A stretch of 13,665 nucleotides of DNA from an uncultured Bacilli bacterium (GTDB lineage: Bacteria > Bacillota_I > Bacilli_A > RF39 > UBA660): assembly GCA_910586295.1 (NCBI GenBank), contig CAJUGE010000048.1, positions 1-13,665 on the forward strand. The letters run 5' to 3'. The translations under genes were made by a program, and so were the position numbers. The notes beneath the pieces are model-generated. The model was not told where the DNA came from and did not search any database. It saw only the letters and a program-made list of their open reading frames with translations. Positions 1-6,489 of this stretch are shown here, one piece after another (within the stretch, counting starts at the first letter, position 1; the number at the start of each line of letters is the position of its first letter).

Positions 1-138
1 AGAAAAATAGAACATTAAATATGTTCAGTTTTAGTCATGGATTAAAATGACAAATTATTGATAAAAGTTAAGATATTTTCTAAAACTATTTGAATAATAT
101 AATATTAGTCAAATAATTATCGCAAAAAACCTAAACTC

Positions 139-163
139 AAATCGAGACTAACTCGATTTTTTT
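139..163 (+). terminator. Intrinsic terminator upstream of the DUF2779 gene
   Basis: A perfect 8-bp stem (139-146 with 152-159) with a 5-nt loop runs into a seven-T tract (157-163). It probably ends transcription of a gene lying before the window. A TATAAT at 98-103 could instead make this the end of a very short leader transcript, but I see no matching -35. Bases 1-138 hold no reading frame I can support, only AT-rich sequence with weak inverted repeats (10-15/21-26 and 87-93/109-115). Confidence 0.7.
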
Positions 164-175
164 CTATGTTCATAG

Positions 176-181
176 TATAAT
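176..181 (+). promoter_or_regulatory. Probable -10 box of the DUF2779 gene
   Basis: A consensus TATAAT lies 20 bases before the chosen ATG at 202. No convincing -35 is present at 17-18 bp, because that position falls inside the terminator stem. The call rests on the -10 alone. Confidence 0.4.
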
Positions 182-201
182 ATAACTAGGAAGTGATACT
201 T

Positions 202-2034
202 ATGGCAATATCTAAAACTAATTTTATAAACTACACTAGATGTAGAAGATATGGTGCACTTGAAAACATACACAAAGAGAAACTAGAAAGTGATATGACA
301 TTAGAAGAATACCTAAAAGAAGAAGAAAACGAACAACTAGAAGAAATGCTAAATACTATGTTTGAACTAACTGAAGATGGAGAAATAGACAAAACTATAA
401 AAATAGATAGACAACTAGAAACTATGATGGAATACTACAAAGAAGTAGAACTAATCGCAGGAGAAAATGTAGAAAAAATATTTGGTGGAACAACAATTTA
501 TAGTAAAGACACATTCAAACAAGAAAGTTTTTCATTCTCCAAAAATGGAATAAAATATCTTTGCTTCGTAGATATATATAATGAAAATCAAGATAGCATT
601 AACATAATAGAAGTAAAAGCAACAACATCTAGAAAATACAAAAAACTAGAATACTCTATAGAAAAAGAAAAATTTCCTTTATTCAAAAAAGTGGGAAACT
701 TCTATACTCTATCTAAAGATCCAAAACTATCTAAAAACTATTCTTCAAAAGTAGAAGAACTACTAGATAGATTTACAGACGTAGGAAAATACATGTATGA
801 CATAGCAGTACAAAGATTCTTTATCGAGGGATTTCTAAGAGAAAACGACATATCTGCTAATGTCAATTACTACTTAGCAGTTTTAAATAATGAATACGTT
901 TATGATGGTTATAAAGAAAACAATAAAAGAATATACAATAAAGATATATTTGGTAATAATATAATAGACTTTTATGAAGTGAACGACATAACTGCAATGT
1001 ACCAAAGCAAAATAAACATTGAAAGAAAAAATCTAGAAAAGTTTATATTTGAAAATGACAACAAACCTTGTAAATTTGGTGTACACTGTGCACTGAAAAA
1101 GAATGCCGAATGTAAATATAAAAAAGTATGTTACGAAAAAATCCCTGACACTAACGCAAGTTTTAACTATAAACTATTTAGAAACTTTACACATGATAAA
1201 GTAAAATATGATAAATATGACCTATTAAATGAAGGATATTTGAATTTAGATGATGTTCCAAAAGAATGGTTAAAAAGTGAAAATCATAAAATCCAAAGGG
1301 AATGCTATGAAACAGGAGAAACCTACATTAACAAAGAAAAAATAATCGCAGGATTAAAAACACTCTCATACCCAATATACCATTTAGACTTCGAAACATT
1401 TCCTTGTCCTGTTCCAAGATTTAAAGGAGAACATCCATATTATCAAAGCCCTTTTGAGTTTAGTCTTCACATCGAGCGTAAACCTGGAATATGTGATAAA
1501 GAACAAGACAACTACGTATTCTTAGCTAAAACTAATGAAGATGAAAGATTAGAGCTTGTAAAAGAATTAGTTAAAAGAATACCAATAGAAAAGGGTGGTT
1601 GCATGTTAGCACAAAATGTATCATTCGAAAAAGCTAGACTAAAAGAACTTGCAGAAATATTTCCAGAATATAAAAAAGAACTTACGCATATACTTGAAAG
1701 TGGAAGAGACTTACTAGAAATCATAGACAACAACAAAAAATTATACGAGTTCCTAGGATTTAATGAATACGACTGTAACACGATGAATTATTATAATACA
1801 TCGCAAAGTGGTTCTTTCTCAATAAAAAAGACACTACCACTATTTACGAATCTTAGTTACAAAGATTTGCAAGTACAAAACGGAGTAGATGCCCTTGTAG
1901 AATATGCTAACTATAAAAATATGACACAAGAAGAAAGAGAACAAAAACAAGAAGCACTAATAGAATACTGTAAACAAGATACCTGGGCTATGGTTGAAAT
2001 ACTTAATGGACTCAGAAAAATAGTTGAAGAATAA
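202..2034 (+). CDS. DUF2779 protein: Cas4/RecB-like nuclease fused to DEDD exonuclease
   Basis: A 610-residue protein of the DUF2779 family, probably a cytoplasmic nuclease; its biological role is not established. I place the start at ATG 202, because AGGAAGTG (187-194) lies at normal spacing before it, rather than at the in-frame GTG 193. The N-terminal half resembles Cas4/RecB nucleases. It has an early cysteine in a NYTRCRRYG context (C14), a D...EVK motif (D124, E137, K139) typical of PD-(D/E)XK enzymes, and a later cluster C290, C296, C304, C310. C14 plus three of these could hold a 4Fe-4S cluster. The C-terminal part is DEDD/DnaQ-like: LDFET (D396, E398), an ExoII-like segment near N472-E476 with D503, and an ExoIII-like YCKQD (Y589, D593). 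No CRISPR array or cas genes lie nearby. The family call is firm; the reading as a two-nuclease protein is inference. Confidence 0.85.
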   Translation: MAISKTNFINYTRCRRYGALENIHKEKLESDMTLEEYLKEEENEQLEEMLNTMFELTEDGEIDKTIKIDRQLETMMEYYKEVELIAGENVEKIFGGTTIYSKDTFKQESFSFSKNGIKYLCFVDIYNENQDSINIIEVKATTSRKYKKLEYSIEKEKFPLFKKVGNFYTLSKDPKLSKNYSSKVEELLDRFTDVGKYMYDIAVQRFFIEGFLRENDISANVNYYLAVLNNEYVYDGYKENNKRIYNKDIFGNNIIDFYEVNDITAMYQSKINIERKNLEKFIFENDNKPCKFGVHCALKKNAECKYKKVCYEKIPDTNASFNYKLFRNFTHDKVKYDKYDLLNEGYLNLDDVPKEWLKSENHKIQRECYETGETYINKEKIIAGLKTLSYPIYHLDFETFPCPVPRFKGEHPYYQSPFEFSLHIERKPGICDKEQDNYVFLAKTNEDERLELVKELVKRIPIEKGGCMLAQNVSFEKARLKELAEIFPEYKKELTHILESGRDLLEIIDNNKKLYEFLGFNEYDCNTMNYYNTSQSGSFSIKKTLPLFTNLSYKDLQVQNGVDALVEYANYKNMTQEEREQKQEALIEYCKQDTWAMVEILNGLRKIVEE

Positions 2035-2074
2035 AACGTCTTTGTAAAATTTATGTAAAAAAAGTGGAAATTAC

Positions 2075-2103
2075 TTGAGTAAAAACACCACTCATAGTAT
2101 ATT
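2075..2103 (+). promoter_or_regulatory. rpoZ promoter
   Basis: TTGAGT (2075-2080), a 17-bp spacer and TATATT (2098-2103) lie 22 bases before the rpoZ ATG, separating rpoZ from the upstream nuclease gene. Confidence 0.7.
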
Positions 2104-2124
2104 AAAATAGAGGAGAGTGAATAA

Positions 2125-2337
2125 ATGATTTATCCATCTATAGACAAACTTCTAAATATAGTAGACTCTAAATACAAATTAGTTCATGTTGCTTCAAAAA
2201 GGAGCAAAGAAATGATAGAAAATAATCACTTTCAACTTAAAGAAGGGGAATATACATCAAAAAAAGAAATTGGAAGAAGTCTAGAAGAATTAGAAAAAGG
2301 ATTACTAAAAGTAGTAGAAAAGGATGAAAACAAATAG
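2125..2337 (+). CDS. rpoZ: DNA-directed RNA polymerase omega subunit
   Basis: The 70-residue omega subunit, a cytoplasmic chaperone-like subunit that wraps the beta-prime C-terminus and aids core polymerase assembly. The family pattern is clear: an N-terminal MIYPSIDKLL segment, then DSKYKLV, then an SKRS block (S24-S27) standing for the usual AKRAR motif, then a short acidic and lysine-rich helical tail with EEL. The length is normal for Gram-positive omega. GAGGAGAGTG provides a strong binding site before ATG 2125. The gene has its own promoter directly upstream. It does not sit beside gmk as in many relatives, but is followed at once by recX, which has its own promoter. Confidence 0.93.
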   Translation: MIYPSIDKLLNIVDSKYKLVHVASKRSKEMIENNHFQLKEGEYTSKKEIGRSLEELEKGLLKVVEKDENK

Positions 2338-2357
2338 TAATCTTTTTTATTTTGTAG

Positions 2358-2386
2358 TTGACACACGAACAAATGTGATGTATTAT
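2358..2386 (+). promoter_or_regulatory. recX promoter
   Basis: A perfect TTGACA (2358-2363), a 17-bp spacer and TATTAT (2381-2386) give a predicted transcription start near 2393. This lies inside the longest open frame of recX and shows that its far-upstream ATG (2324) cannot be the start used from this promoter. Confidence 0.85.
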
Positions 2387-2410
2387 AGCTATATAAGGAG
2401 TGTGTTGAAT

Positions 2411-3184
2411 ATGGAGATAATAAAATTTAAAAAAATAGGTAGGAGTAAATATAAAGTAACTTTGAATCAAAATGAGCTAATAATATATGAAGAAGTCATA
2501 CTGAAAAATAATCTTCTAAGAAAGAAAGATATTTCATTAGAACTACTAGAACTTATAATGGAAGAAAATAGATACTATGAAATCTATGACCAAAGCTTAT
2601 CTTACATAGAGAAAAAAATGAGAACGGAAAAAGAGTTACATGAATATTTAATAAAGAAAGATTTTGATGAATTACTTATTGAAGATGTAATAGAAAGATT
2701 AAAAAAAGAAAACTTAATAAATGCAGAAAAATACATTCAAGCTTACATAAACGATAAAATAGCTTTATCAAAAGATGGTCCTTTTAAAATCAAAAGAAAT
2801 CTTTTAGATTTAGAATTACATGAATATTTAATAGACGAATACTTGAGCAAAGTATCTACTTTAACATGGCAAGAAAAGCTTAACAAAATAATTGATAAAA
2901 GATTAAATCTTATGAAAAATAAATCAGAATATCAAATTAAAAATAAACTAAAAGAAGACTTATTTAATCTAGGATATGATAAAAGTCTAATAGAAATAGC
3001 TTTAAATAAAATTAATAAAAACGATTCAGACTCTATAAAGAAAGAATATGACAAAGCATATAGCAAATATTCTAAAAAGTATCAAGGATCACTTTTGAAT
3101 AACCAAATAAAATCATATCTTTATAGAAAAGGTTATTCTATTGATGACATTACATCACTTATCTCATCCAATGATGATTATTAA
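2411..3184 (+). CDS. recX: Regulatory protein RecX
   Basis: A 257-residue RecX-family protein, a cytoplasmic modulator that binds RecA filaments and limits strand exchange. The sequence is highly charged and all helical, with the family's repeated three-helix modules. One is centred on SYIEKKMRTEKELHEYLIKKDF followed by a VIERLKKENLIN segment, the classic RecX signature, and further copies run to a C-terminal LYRKGYSIDDI. I start at ATG 2411 because AAGGAG (2395-2400) precedes it and the promoter at 2358-2386 would start transcription near 2393. An in-frame ATG at 2324 overlaps the rpoZ end and has no support. recA is not in the window. The 3' end meets a terminator shared with the opposing prsA-like gene. 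Confidence 0.88.
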   Translation: MEIIKFKKIGRSKYKVTLNQNELIIYEEVILKNNLLRKKDISLELLELIMEENRYYEIYDQSLSYIEKKMRTEKELHEYLIKKDFDELLIEDVIERLKKENLINAEKYIQAYINDKIALSKDGPFKIKRNLLDLELHEYLIDEYLSKVSTLTWQEKLNKIIDKRLNLMKNKSEYQIKNKLKEDLFNLGYDKSLIEIALNKINKNDSDSIKKEYDKAYSKYSKKYQGSLLNNQIKSYLYRKGYSIDDITSLISSNDDY

Positions 3185-3187
3185 AAA

Positions 3188-3221
3188 ACACTAGAAACTT
3201 TTTATATTTCTAGTGTAATTT
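3188..3221. terminator. Bidirectional terminator between recX and the foldase gene
   Basis: A 10-bp perfect stem (3188-3197 with 3207-3216) and a 9-nt loop are flanked by an A run on the left and a T run on the right. This allows termination of recX on the plus strand and of the lipoprotein gene on the minus strand. Confidence 0.8.
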
Positions 3222-4172
3222 TTATTCTCCATAAATATCTTCATAAGATTTTTTTAAATCAGAATCTGTTATTTTAAGACCATATTCTTCTCTTAAAGCC
3301 TTAATTGCATTAATATTAAAATTACTATCAGTGCTTCTCATATCGTTAGCAATCTTTGTTTTAACTTCATCTTTTACTTTATCTATACTAGGCTTTTCAC
3401 CTTGACTAGCTTTGTAAATAATATGATAACCAAATTGAGTTTTAACTGGTGAACTAGAATACTTTCCAACTTCAAGCTTAATCGCAGCATCTAAGAAGTT
3501 TTCATCATAAGAACTACGGTCATTAATATCCTTACCTAGATAACCACCATTTTCTTTAACACTCGCATCATCGTTAAGTTCTTTAGACAAGTCTTCAAAC
3601 TTCTCTCCGTTATTTAATCTATTAATAACTTCTTGAGCTTTCTCCTTTGCTTCATTCTCGGCCTTTTCTTTTTCCTCAGTAGTTGCATTTTGTGAAGCAT
3701 TAACCTCGATTAAAATGTGACTTAACTCCATATCACCGACTAAAGAACTAGTCTCATAATCACTTATTTGAGTATCATTAACTTGACTAAGAGCATATTC
3801 ATCATACCATTTATTCCTTTTATATGTTAATCTAACATACTCTCTTAAACCGTTTTCGTCAGTAACACCATAAGCAGACTTTATATTACTCTCAAAATTA
3901 TCTCCCCATTGATCTTTCAAACCAGTAACTACTTGCTTAATATATTCATCTTCAACATCATCTTTTTCATATTTTCTATTTAATAACTCAGTATCAATTA
4001 AAATAGTCAAAGCATCAAGTCCATTTTCTTTCTTCAATTTTTCATATAACTCTTGAGCACTAATGCCACCATCATTAAACTCAACAACACTTTCTTCTCC
4101 ATTACTTAAATGAGAAGTAGCGCATCCAGTAACTAGAAGTAGGCATAACATAACTCCTAAAACTTTTTTCAT
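3222..4172 (-). CDS. prsA: PrsA-like parvulin peptidyl-prolyl isomerase lipoprotein
   Basis: A 316-residue extracytoplasmic foldase that would help exported proteins fold at the membrane-wall interface by proline isomerisation. Residues 1-16 form a lipoprotein signal and LVTGC gives the lipobox, with C17 as the lipidated cysteine. A helical SurA/PrsA-like N-terminal region (about 30-145) is followed by a parvulin domain at about 149-254. It shows SHILI (151-155), GGYLGK (209-214) and FGYHII (247-252), all hallmarks of this family. A further helical tail follows. The domain order and length match PrsA, though other parvulin lipoproteins are possible. GGAGGT at 4182-4187 precedes the ATG. The gene stands alone on its strand with its own promoter and terminator. 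Confidence 0.88.
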   Translation of the reverse strand: MKKVLGVMLCLLLVTGCATSHLSNGEESVVEFNDGGISAQELYEKLKKENGLDALTILIDTELLNRKYEKDDVEDEYIKQVVTGLKDQWGDNFESNIKSAYGVTDENGLREYVRLTYKRNKWYDEYALSQVNDTQISDYETSSLVGDMELSHILIEVNASQNATTEEKEKAENEAKEKAQEVINRLNNGEKFEDLSKELNDDASVKENGGYLGKDINDRSSYDENFLDAAIKLEVGKYSSSPVKTQFGYHIIYKASQGEKPSIDKVKDEVKTKIANDMRSTDSNFNINAIKALREEYGLKITDSDLKKSYEDIYGE

Positions 4173-4197
4173 TTATAAAATACCTCCATTACTAACT

Positions 4198-4226
4198 ATA
4201 ATAACAAAAAAATATATAAAACTCAA
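4198..4226 (-). promoter_or_regulatory. Promoter of the PrsA-like gene
   Basis: Read on the minus strand: TTGAGT (4226-4221), a 17-bp spacer and TATTAT (4203-4198), followed by GGAGGT and the ATG at 4172. Confidence 0.75.
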
Positions 4227-4258
4227 GGTAAAGCACTCACATATTTTTAAAATTTGCT

Positions 4259-4264
4259 TATAAT
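4259..4264 (+). promoter_or_regulatory. Probable -10 box for the small membrane protein pair
   Basis: A consensus TATAAT lies 34 bases before the first small gene and is divergent from the prsA promoter. No good -35 is visible at the usual distance. Confidence 0.45.
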
Positions 4265-4297
4265 ACAAATGTAAAGATAAAAAAGGAGGAATGACTA

Positions 4298-4393
4298 ATG
4301 AATTGTGGATGCGGAAATAATGGTCTTTCAGGTGCAGCATTTGCTTTAGTACTATTTATTTTACTAGTAATCATACTAGGTGCATTTATCTAA
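4298..4393 (+). CDS. YjcZ-like small membrane protein (31 aa)
   Basis: A very short gene. The peptide starts MNCGCGNNGLSG and continues with one hydrophobic span (about residues 13-31) ending in GAFI. AAAAGGAGGA (4281-4290) sits 7 bases before the ATG, an ideal ribosome binding site that strongly supports translation. A glycine/cysteine-rich head followed by a single membrane helix of F, A, L, V and I residues resembles the YjcZ/SscA sporulation-associated peptides of Bacillota. Their molecular role is poorly known. It is followed 17 bases later by a second gene of the same design, and the two probably form one transcript ending at the 4570-4601 terminator. The family assignment is by pattern only. 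Confidence 0.75.
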   Translation: MNCGCGNNGLSGAAFALVLFILLVIILGAFI

Positions 4394-4410
4394 TTTAAAG
4401 GAGGGTTAAG

Positions 4411-4557
4411 ATGAATAATTGTTGTAGAAACGTGAATCCTTGCTGCCCAGAGCCAACACCATGTTGCAATAATAACAGTTATGGAAATAGTTTCTTCGTA
4501 ATATTAATCCTATTCATATTATTGGCAATAATTTTCGGCGCTTGCATAGGATGGTAG
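4411..4557 (+). CDS. Cysteine-rich small membrane protein (48 aa), YjcZ-like
   Basis: The second small gene of the pair. The N-terminal half carries three vicinal cysteine pairs (C4-C5, C11-C12, C18-C19) among N and P residues. One hydrophobic segment (about 28-46) follows, with C45 near the end, and the peptide finishes IGW. AAAGGAGGG (4397-4405) precedes the ATG at good spacing. The layout matches the preceding 31-residue peptide, so the two are probably co-expressed single-span membrane peptides, with the cysteine-rich head able to bind metal or form disulfides. Those activities are inference. I do not recognise a named family beyond the YjcZ-like architecture. Confidence 0.72.
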   Translation: MNNCCRNVNPCCPEPTPCCNNNSYGNSFFVILILFILLAIIFGACIGW

Positions 4558-4569
4558 TTTTCTAAAATT

Positions 4570-4601
4570 AAGAAGTAGTCAAACAATGTCTACTTCTTTT
4601 T
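4570..4601 (+). terminator. Terminator of the small membrane protein pair
   Basis: A 9-bp perfect stem (4570-4578 with 4590-4598) and an 11-nt loop run into a T tract (4596-4601). Confidence 0.75.
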
Positions 4602-4608
4602 GATTTGC

Positions 4609-4638
4609 TTGCATAAAGTTTTAAATTTATGATAAAAT
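4609..4638 (+). promoter_or_regulatory. Promoter of the J-domain gene
   Basis: TTGCAT (4609-4614), an 18-bp spacer and TAAAAT (4633-4638), with TG at 4630-4631 forming an extended -10. I see no CIRCE-type inverted repeat, so heat-shock control by HrcA is not indicated. Confidence 0.55.
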
Positions 4639-4659
4639 ACAACCATGGAGAGGATAGAA

Positions 4660-5736
4660 ATGTCAAAAAACTATTATGAAATACTAGGCGTGCCCAAAAA
4701 TGCATCTCAGGAAGAAATCAAAAAAGCGTATAGGAGAAAAATGAAAGACCTACACCCAGATTTACATCCAAATGATAAAAGCTTAGAAGAACAAACAAAA
4801 GAAGTGAATGAAGCATATGAAATACTAGGAAATGAAGAAAAAAGAAAACAATATGACCAAACTATTAGTATGCAAACATTCACTCCAAATAATACAACAA
4901 ACAATCCATTTGAAGACTATCTTTCAGAAATAATGAATGGATTTTCAAATAATCCCTTTAATAATCCCTTTAATACTAACAAAAAAGTGGATTATACAAA
5001 AGATTTTGATGACTTCGTGGAATATTTAACTTTAATGGACGATCAATTTAAAGAATTTGGACTCACTTCTACCAAAGTTAGAAAAAGTATAGAAACTAAA
5101 AGAGGTGTACTTACACCACAAGAAATAAATAATTATAAAAATAGCATTGAAAGTCAATTGAGAACTTTAACAAAAAATGCAAAGTATTATGATAATTTTC
5201 TATATTTGTATGAAAAAGTAAAGATAGAAGTTAACACTTGGAACCCACCATTTAACGAAGAAGAATTTAAAAGTTATACAGATAAGAAAAACAGAGGAAA
5301 TAAAACACAAGATTTTTTTGCACCAGCAGAACAAGAACTTAATGAGTTGAATTCAGTAGCGTTAAAAATAAAAAATCAAGAAATTAATGATGTTATAAAA
5401 GAATTAGAAACAAGAAATATTAAAAGTTTATTATTTACTTATATGCAAAGTAGACATATAAACTTAAGTTCTAACTTAACAAAATCAGATTTAAACTATC
5501 TAAAAGAATTTATAGTTCTATATGATAAAACAAATGTACTTCTATCTTCTATGAAAATAAATATGTTAAAAATGTTACATAAAATGCATAAATATGTAGA
5601 AACTCTTACACTAGAAGAATTAAAAGTAATATGCAAATGTGCAGAAGAAATGAACCAAAAAGATTTATTAACAAAATGGAAATTAAGTAACACCATAAAA
5701 TCAGAATTAGACCAAATGGGCTCGCCAAAAATGTAG
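4660..5736 (+). CDS. J-domain protein with an unrecognised C-terminal region
   Basis: A 358-residue cytoplasmic DnaJ-type co-chaperone that should stimulate DnaK ATPase through its J-domain. Residues 3-70 are a textbook J-domain: NYYEILGVPKNAS, a basic KKAYRRKMKDL helix, the essential HPD (32-34), then NEAYEILGNEEKRKQYD. A short N/P/F-rich linker follows, containing two tandem NNPF units (97-104). After it comes about 240 residues of charged, mostly helical sequence. There is no CxxCxGxG zinc finger and no typical DnaJ C-terminal substrate domain, so this is a class III J-protein and not DnaJ itself. I start at ATG 4660, with GGAGAGG at 4647-4653, instead of the in-frame ATG 4645, which lacks a binding site and adds five residues ahead of the normal J-domain start. 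Clients are unknown. Confidence 0.85.
   Translation: MSKNYYEILGVPKNASQEEIKKAYRRKMKDLHPDLHPNDKSLEEQTKEVNEAYEILGNEEKRKQYDQTISMQTFTPNNTTNNPFEDYLSEIMNGFSNNPFNNPFNTNKKVDYTKDFDDFVEYLTLMDDQFKEFGLTSTKVRKSIETKRGVLTPQEINNYKNSIESQLRTLTKNAKYYDNFLYLYEKVKIEVNTWNPPFNEEEFKSYTDKKNRGNKTQDFFAPAEQELNELNSVALKIKNQEINDVIKELETRNIKSLLFTYMQSRHINLSSNLTKSDLNYLKEFIVLYDKTNVLLSSMKINMLKMLHKMHKYVETLTLEELKVICKCAEEMNQKDLLTKWKLSNTIKSELDQMGSPKM
4948..4971 (+). repeat. 12-bp tandem duplication in the J-domain gene
   Basis: Two perfect in-frame copies of AATAATCCCTTT (4948-4959 and 4960-4971) encode NNPF-NNPF in the linker after the J-domain. This is a possible slippage site that would change linker length by four residues without shifting frame. 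Confidence 0.9.
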
Positions 5737-5761
5737 AATCACTAGAACTACTATAAATAAA

Positions 5762-5784
5762 AAAATAGCGTGAATTGCTATTTT
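5762..5784. terminator. Bidirectional terminator between the J-domain gene and the HIT operon
   Basis: A perfect 8-bp stem AAAATAGC/GCTATTTT (5762-5769 with 5777-5784) with a 7-nt loop and an A run on its left side. It lies between convergent genes and can serve both strands. Confidence 0.75.
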
Positions 5785-6009
5785 CTAATCTACAAGTTCA
5801 AACCTATACTCTTGAGTAACCTCAGGGTATTTTTCATTATCTACTTTAGATAAAAACATTTCTTTATCTCTAACCCAAGTTTCACCTGTATCTAAGTGCT
5901 TATAAACTACCTTTTCGCTTAAATCTTCACTATCTTTAGCAAGTAGTAAAATTTCTACTAAATTCCCCTTAAAATGTTTATAAACCTGCCCAACTCTTAC
6001 TTCTCTCAT
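5785..6009 (-). CDS. DUF1653 family protein
   Basis: A 74-residue protein matching DUF1653. It has an opening VGQVYKHFKGN segment, then VVYKHLDTGETWVRDKEMF, which is the family pattern (hydrophobic-G-x-Y-x-H-F-K-G ... VVY ... WVR ... MF). It is predicted to be a small soluble all-beta domain. The biochemical function is not established. The start codon overlaps the stop of the HIT gene by one base (TAATG), and GAGGA sits just before it, so the two are almost certainly translationally coupled. Association with a HIT hydrolase hints at nucleotide or housekeeping metabolism, but that is inference only. Confidence 0.85.
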   Translation of the reverse strand: MREVRVGQVYKHFKGNLVEILLLAKDSEDLSEKVVYKHLDTGETWVRDKEMFLSKVDNEKYPEVTQEYRFELVD

Positions 6010-6383
6010 TAATCCTCACTCCTCAAAATATCATAAACTTCACTAACACTTAATTTCTTAGAAGAACCTCTATACTTAGGTACTAAATGCAAATGATAAT
6101 GTTTAATTTCTTGTACAAAGCCATTATTTTGAACTAAAGTCATACCATCTGGATTAAGTCTTTCTTGAATTAATATCTTAACTTTCTTACTAACTTCCAT
6201 AATACGATTTAAAACTTCTAATGGAATATCATCTAAATCCAAATAATGACTCTTTGGAACTATTAATGTATGCCCAACACTTGTAGGATTAATATCTAAG
6301 AAAGCTTTTACAATATCATCTTCATAAATGGTATAAGAAGATATTTCATTATTAACAATCTTACAAAACAAACAGTTTTCCAT
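6009..6383 (-). CDS. HIT family nucleotide hydrolase
   Basis: A 124-residue histidine triad protein, a cytoplasmic nucleotidyl hydrolase/transferase of the HinT branch that typically cleaves purine nucleoside phosphoramidates or adenylated adducts. The catalytic triad motif H-Y-H-L-H-L-V is at 95-101, with H97 and H99 in the usual catalytic and support positions. NxG precedes it (N86-G88). C4 and C7 form the N-terminal CxxC that binds zinc in many HIT proteins, and INPTSVGHTLIVPKSH matches the conserved core. The length is normal. Strong upstream elements (-35/-10 at 6406-6434 and an acctcc complement near 6389) support the start. It is the first gene of a two-gene unit with DUF1653. The exact substrate cannot be told from sequence. 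Confidence 0.9.
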   Translation of the reverse strand: MENCLFCKIVNNEISSYTIYEDDIVKAFLDINPTSVGHTLIVPKSHYLDLDDIPLEVLNRIMEVSKKVKILIQERLNPDGMTLVQNNGFVQEIKHYHLHLVPKYRGSSKKLSVSEVYDILRSED

Positions 6384-6405
6384 TACTTACCTCCATCTAA
6401 ACTAA

Positions 6406-6434
6406 ATTATATTAATTTTTGATCCAAAAATCAA
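6406..6434 (-). promoter_or_regulatory. Promoter of the HIT-DUF1653 operon
   Basis: Minus-strand TTGATT (6434-6429), a 17-bp spacer and a perfect TATAAT (6411-6406). It overlaps the region that should hold the divergent promoter of the cysteine desulfurase gene. Confidence 0.75.
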
Positions 6435-6449
6435 CTAATAACATATACT
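6419..6449 (+). promoter_or_regulatory. Possible promoter of the cysteine desulfurase gene
   Basis: TTGATC (6419-6424), a long 19-bp spacer and TATACT (6444-6449). This is a weak call. If real, it overlaps the opposing HIT promoter, so the two would interfere with each other. Confidence 0.35.
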
Positions 6450-6489
6450 AAAAAATTAAAACTTCATAAATTATATTGTAGGTGAGATA

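Noticed and set aside
1..201. Riboswitch or small RNA in the leader
   Set aside because: Only a terminator hairpin and AT-rich weak inverted repeats are present. I recognise no conserved aptamer, and the terminator is best explained by an upstream gene.
202..2034. Possible CRISPR-associated cas4 locus
   Set aside because: The N-terminal half looks Cas4-like, but there are no repeats with spacers and no other cas genes in the window.
4660..5736. Calling this gene dnaJ
   Set aside because: It lacks the zinc-finger repeats and C-terminal domains of DnaJ and has no dnaK or grpE beside it.
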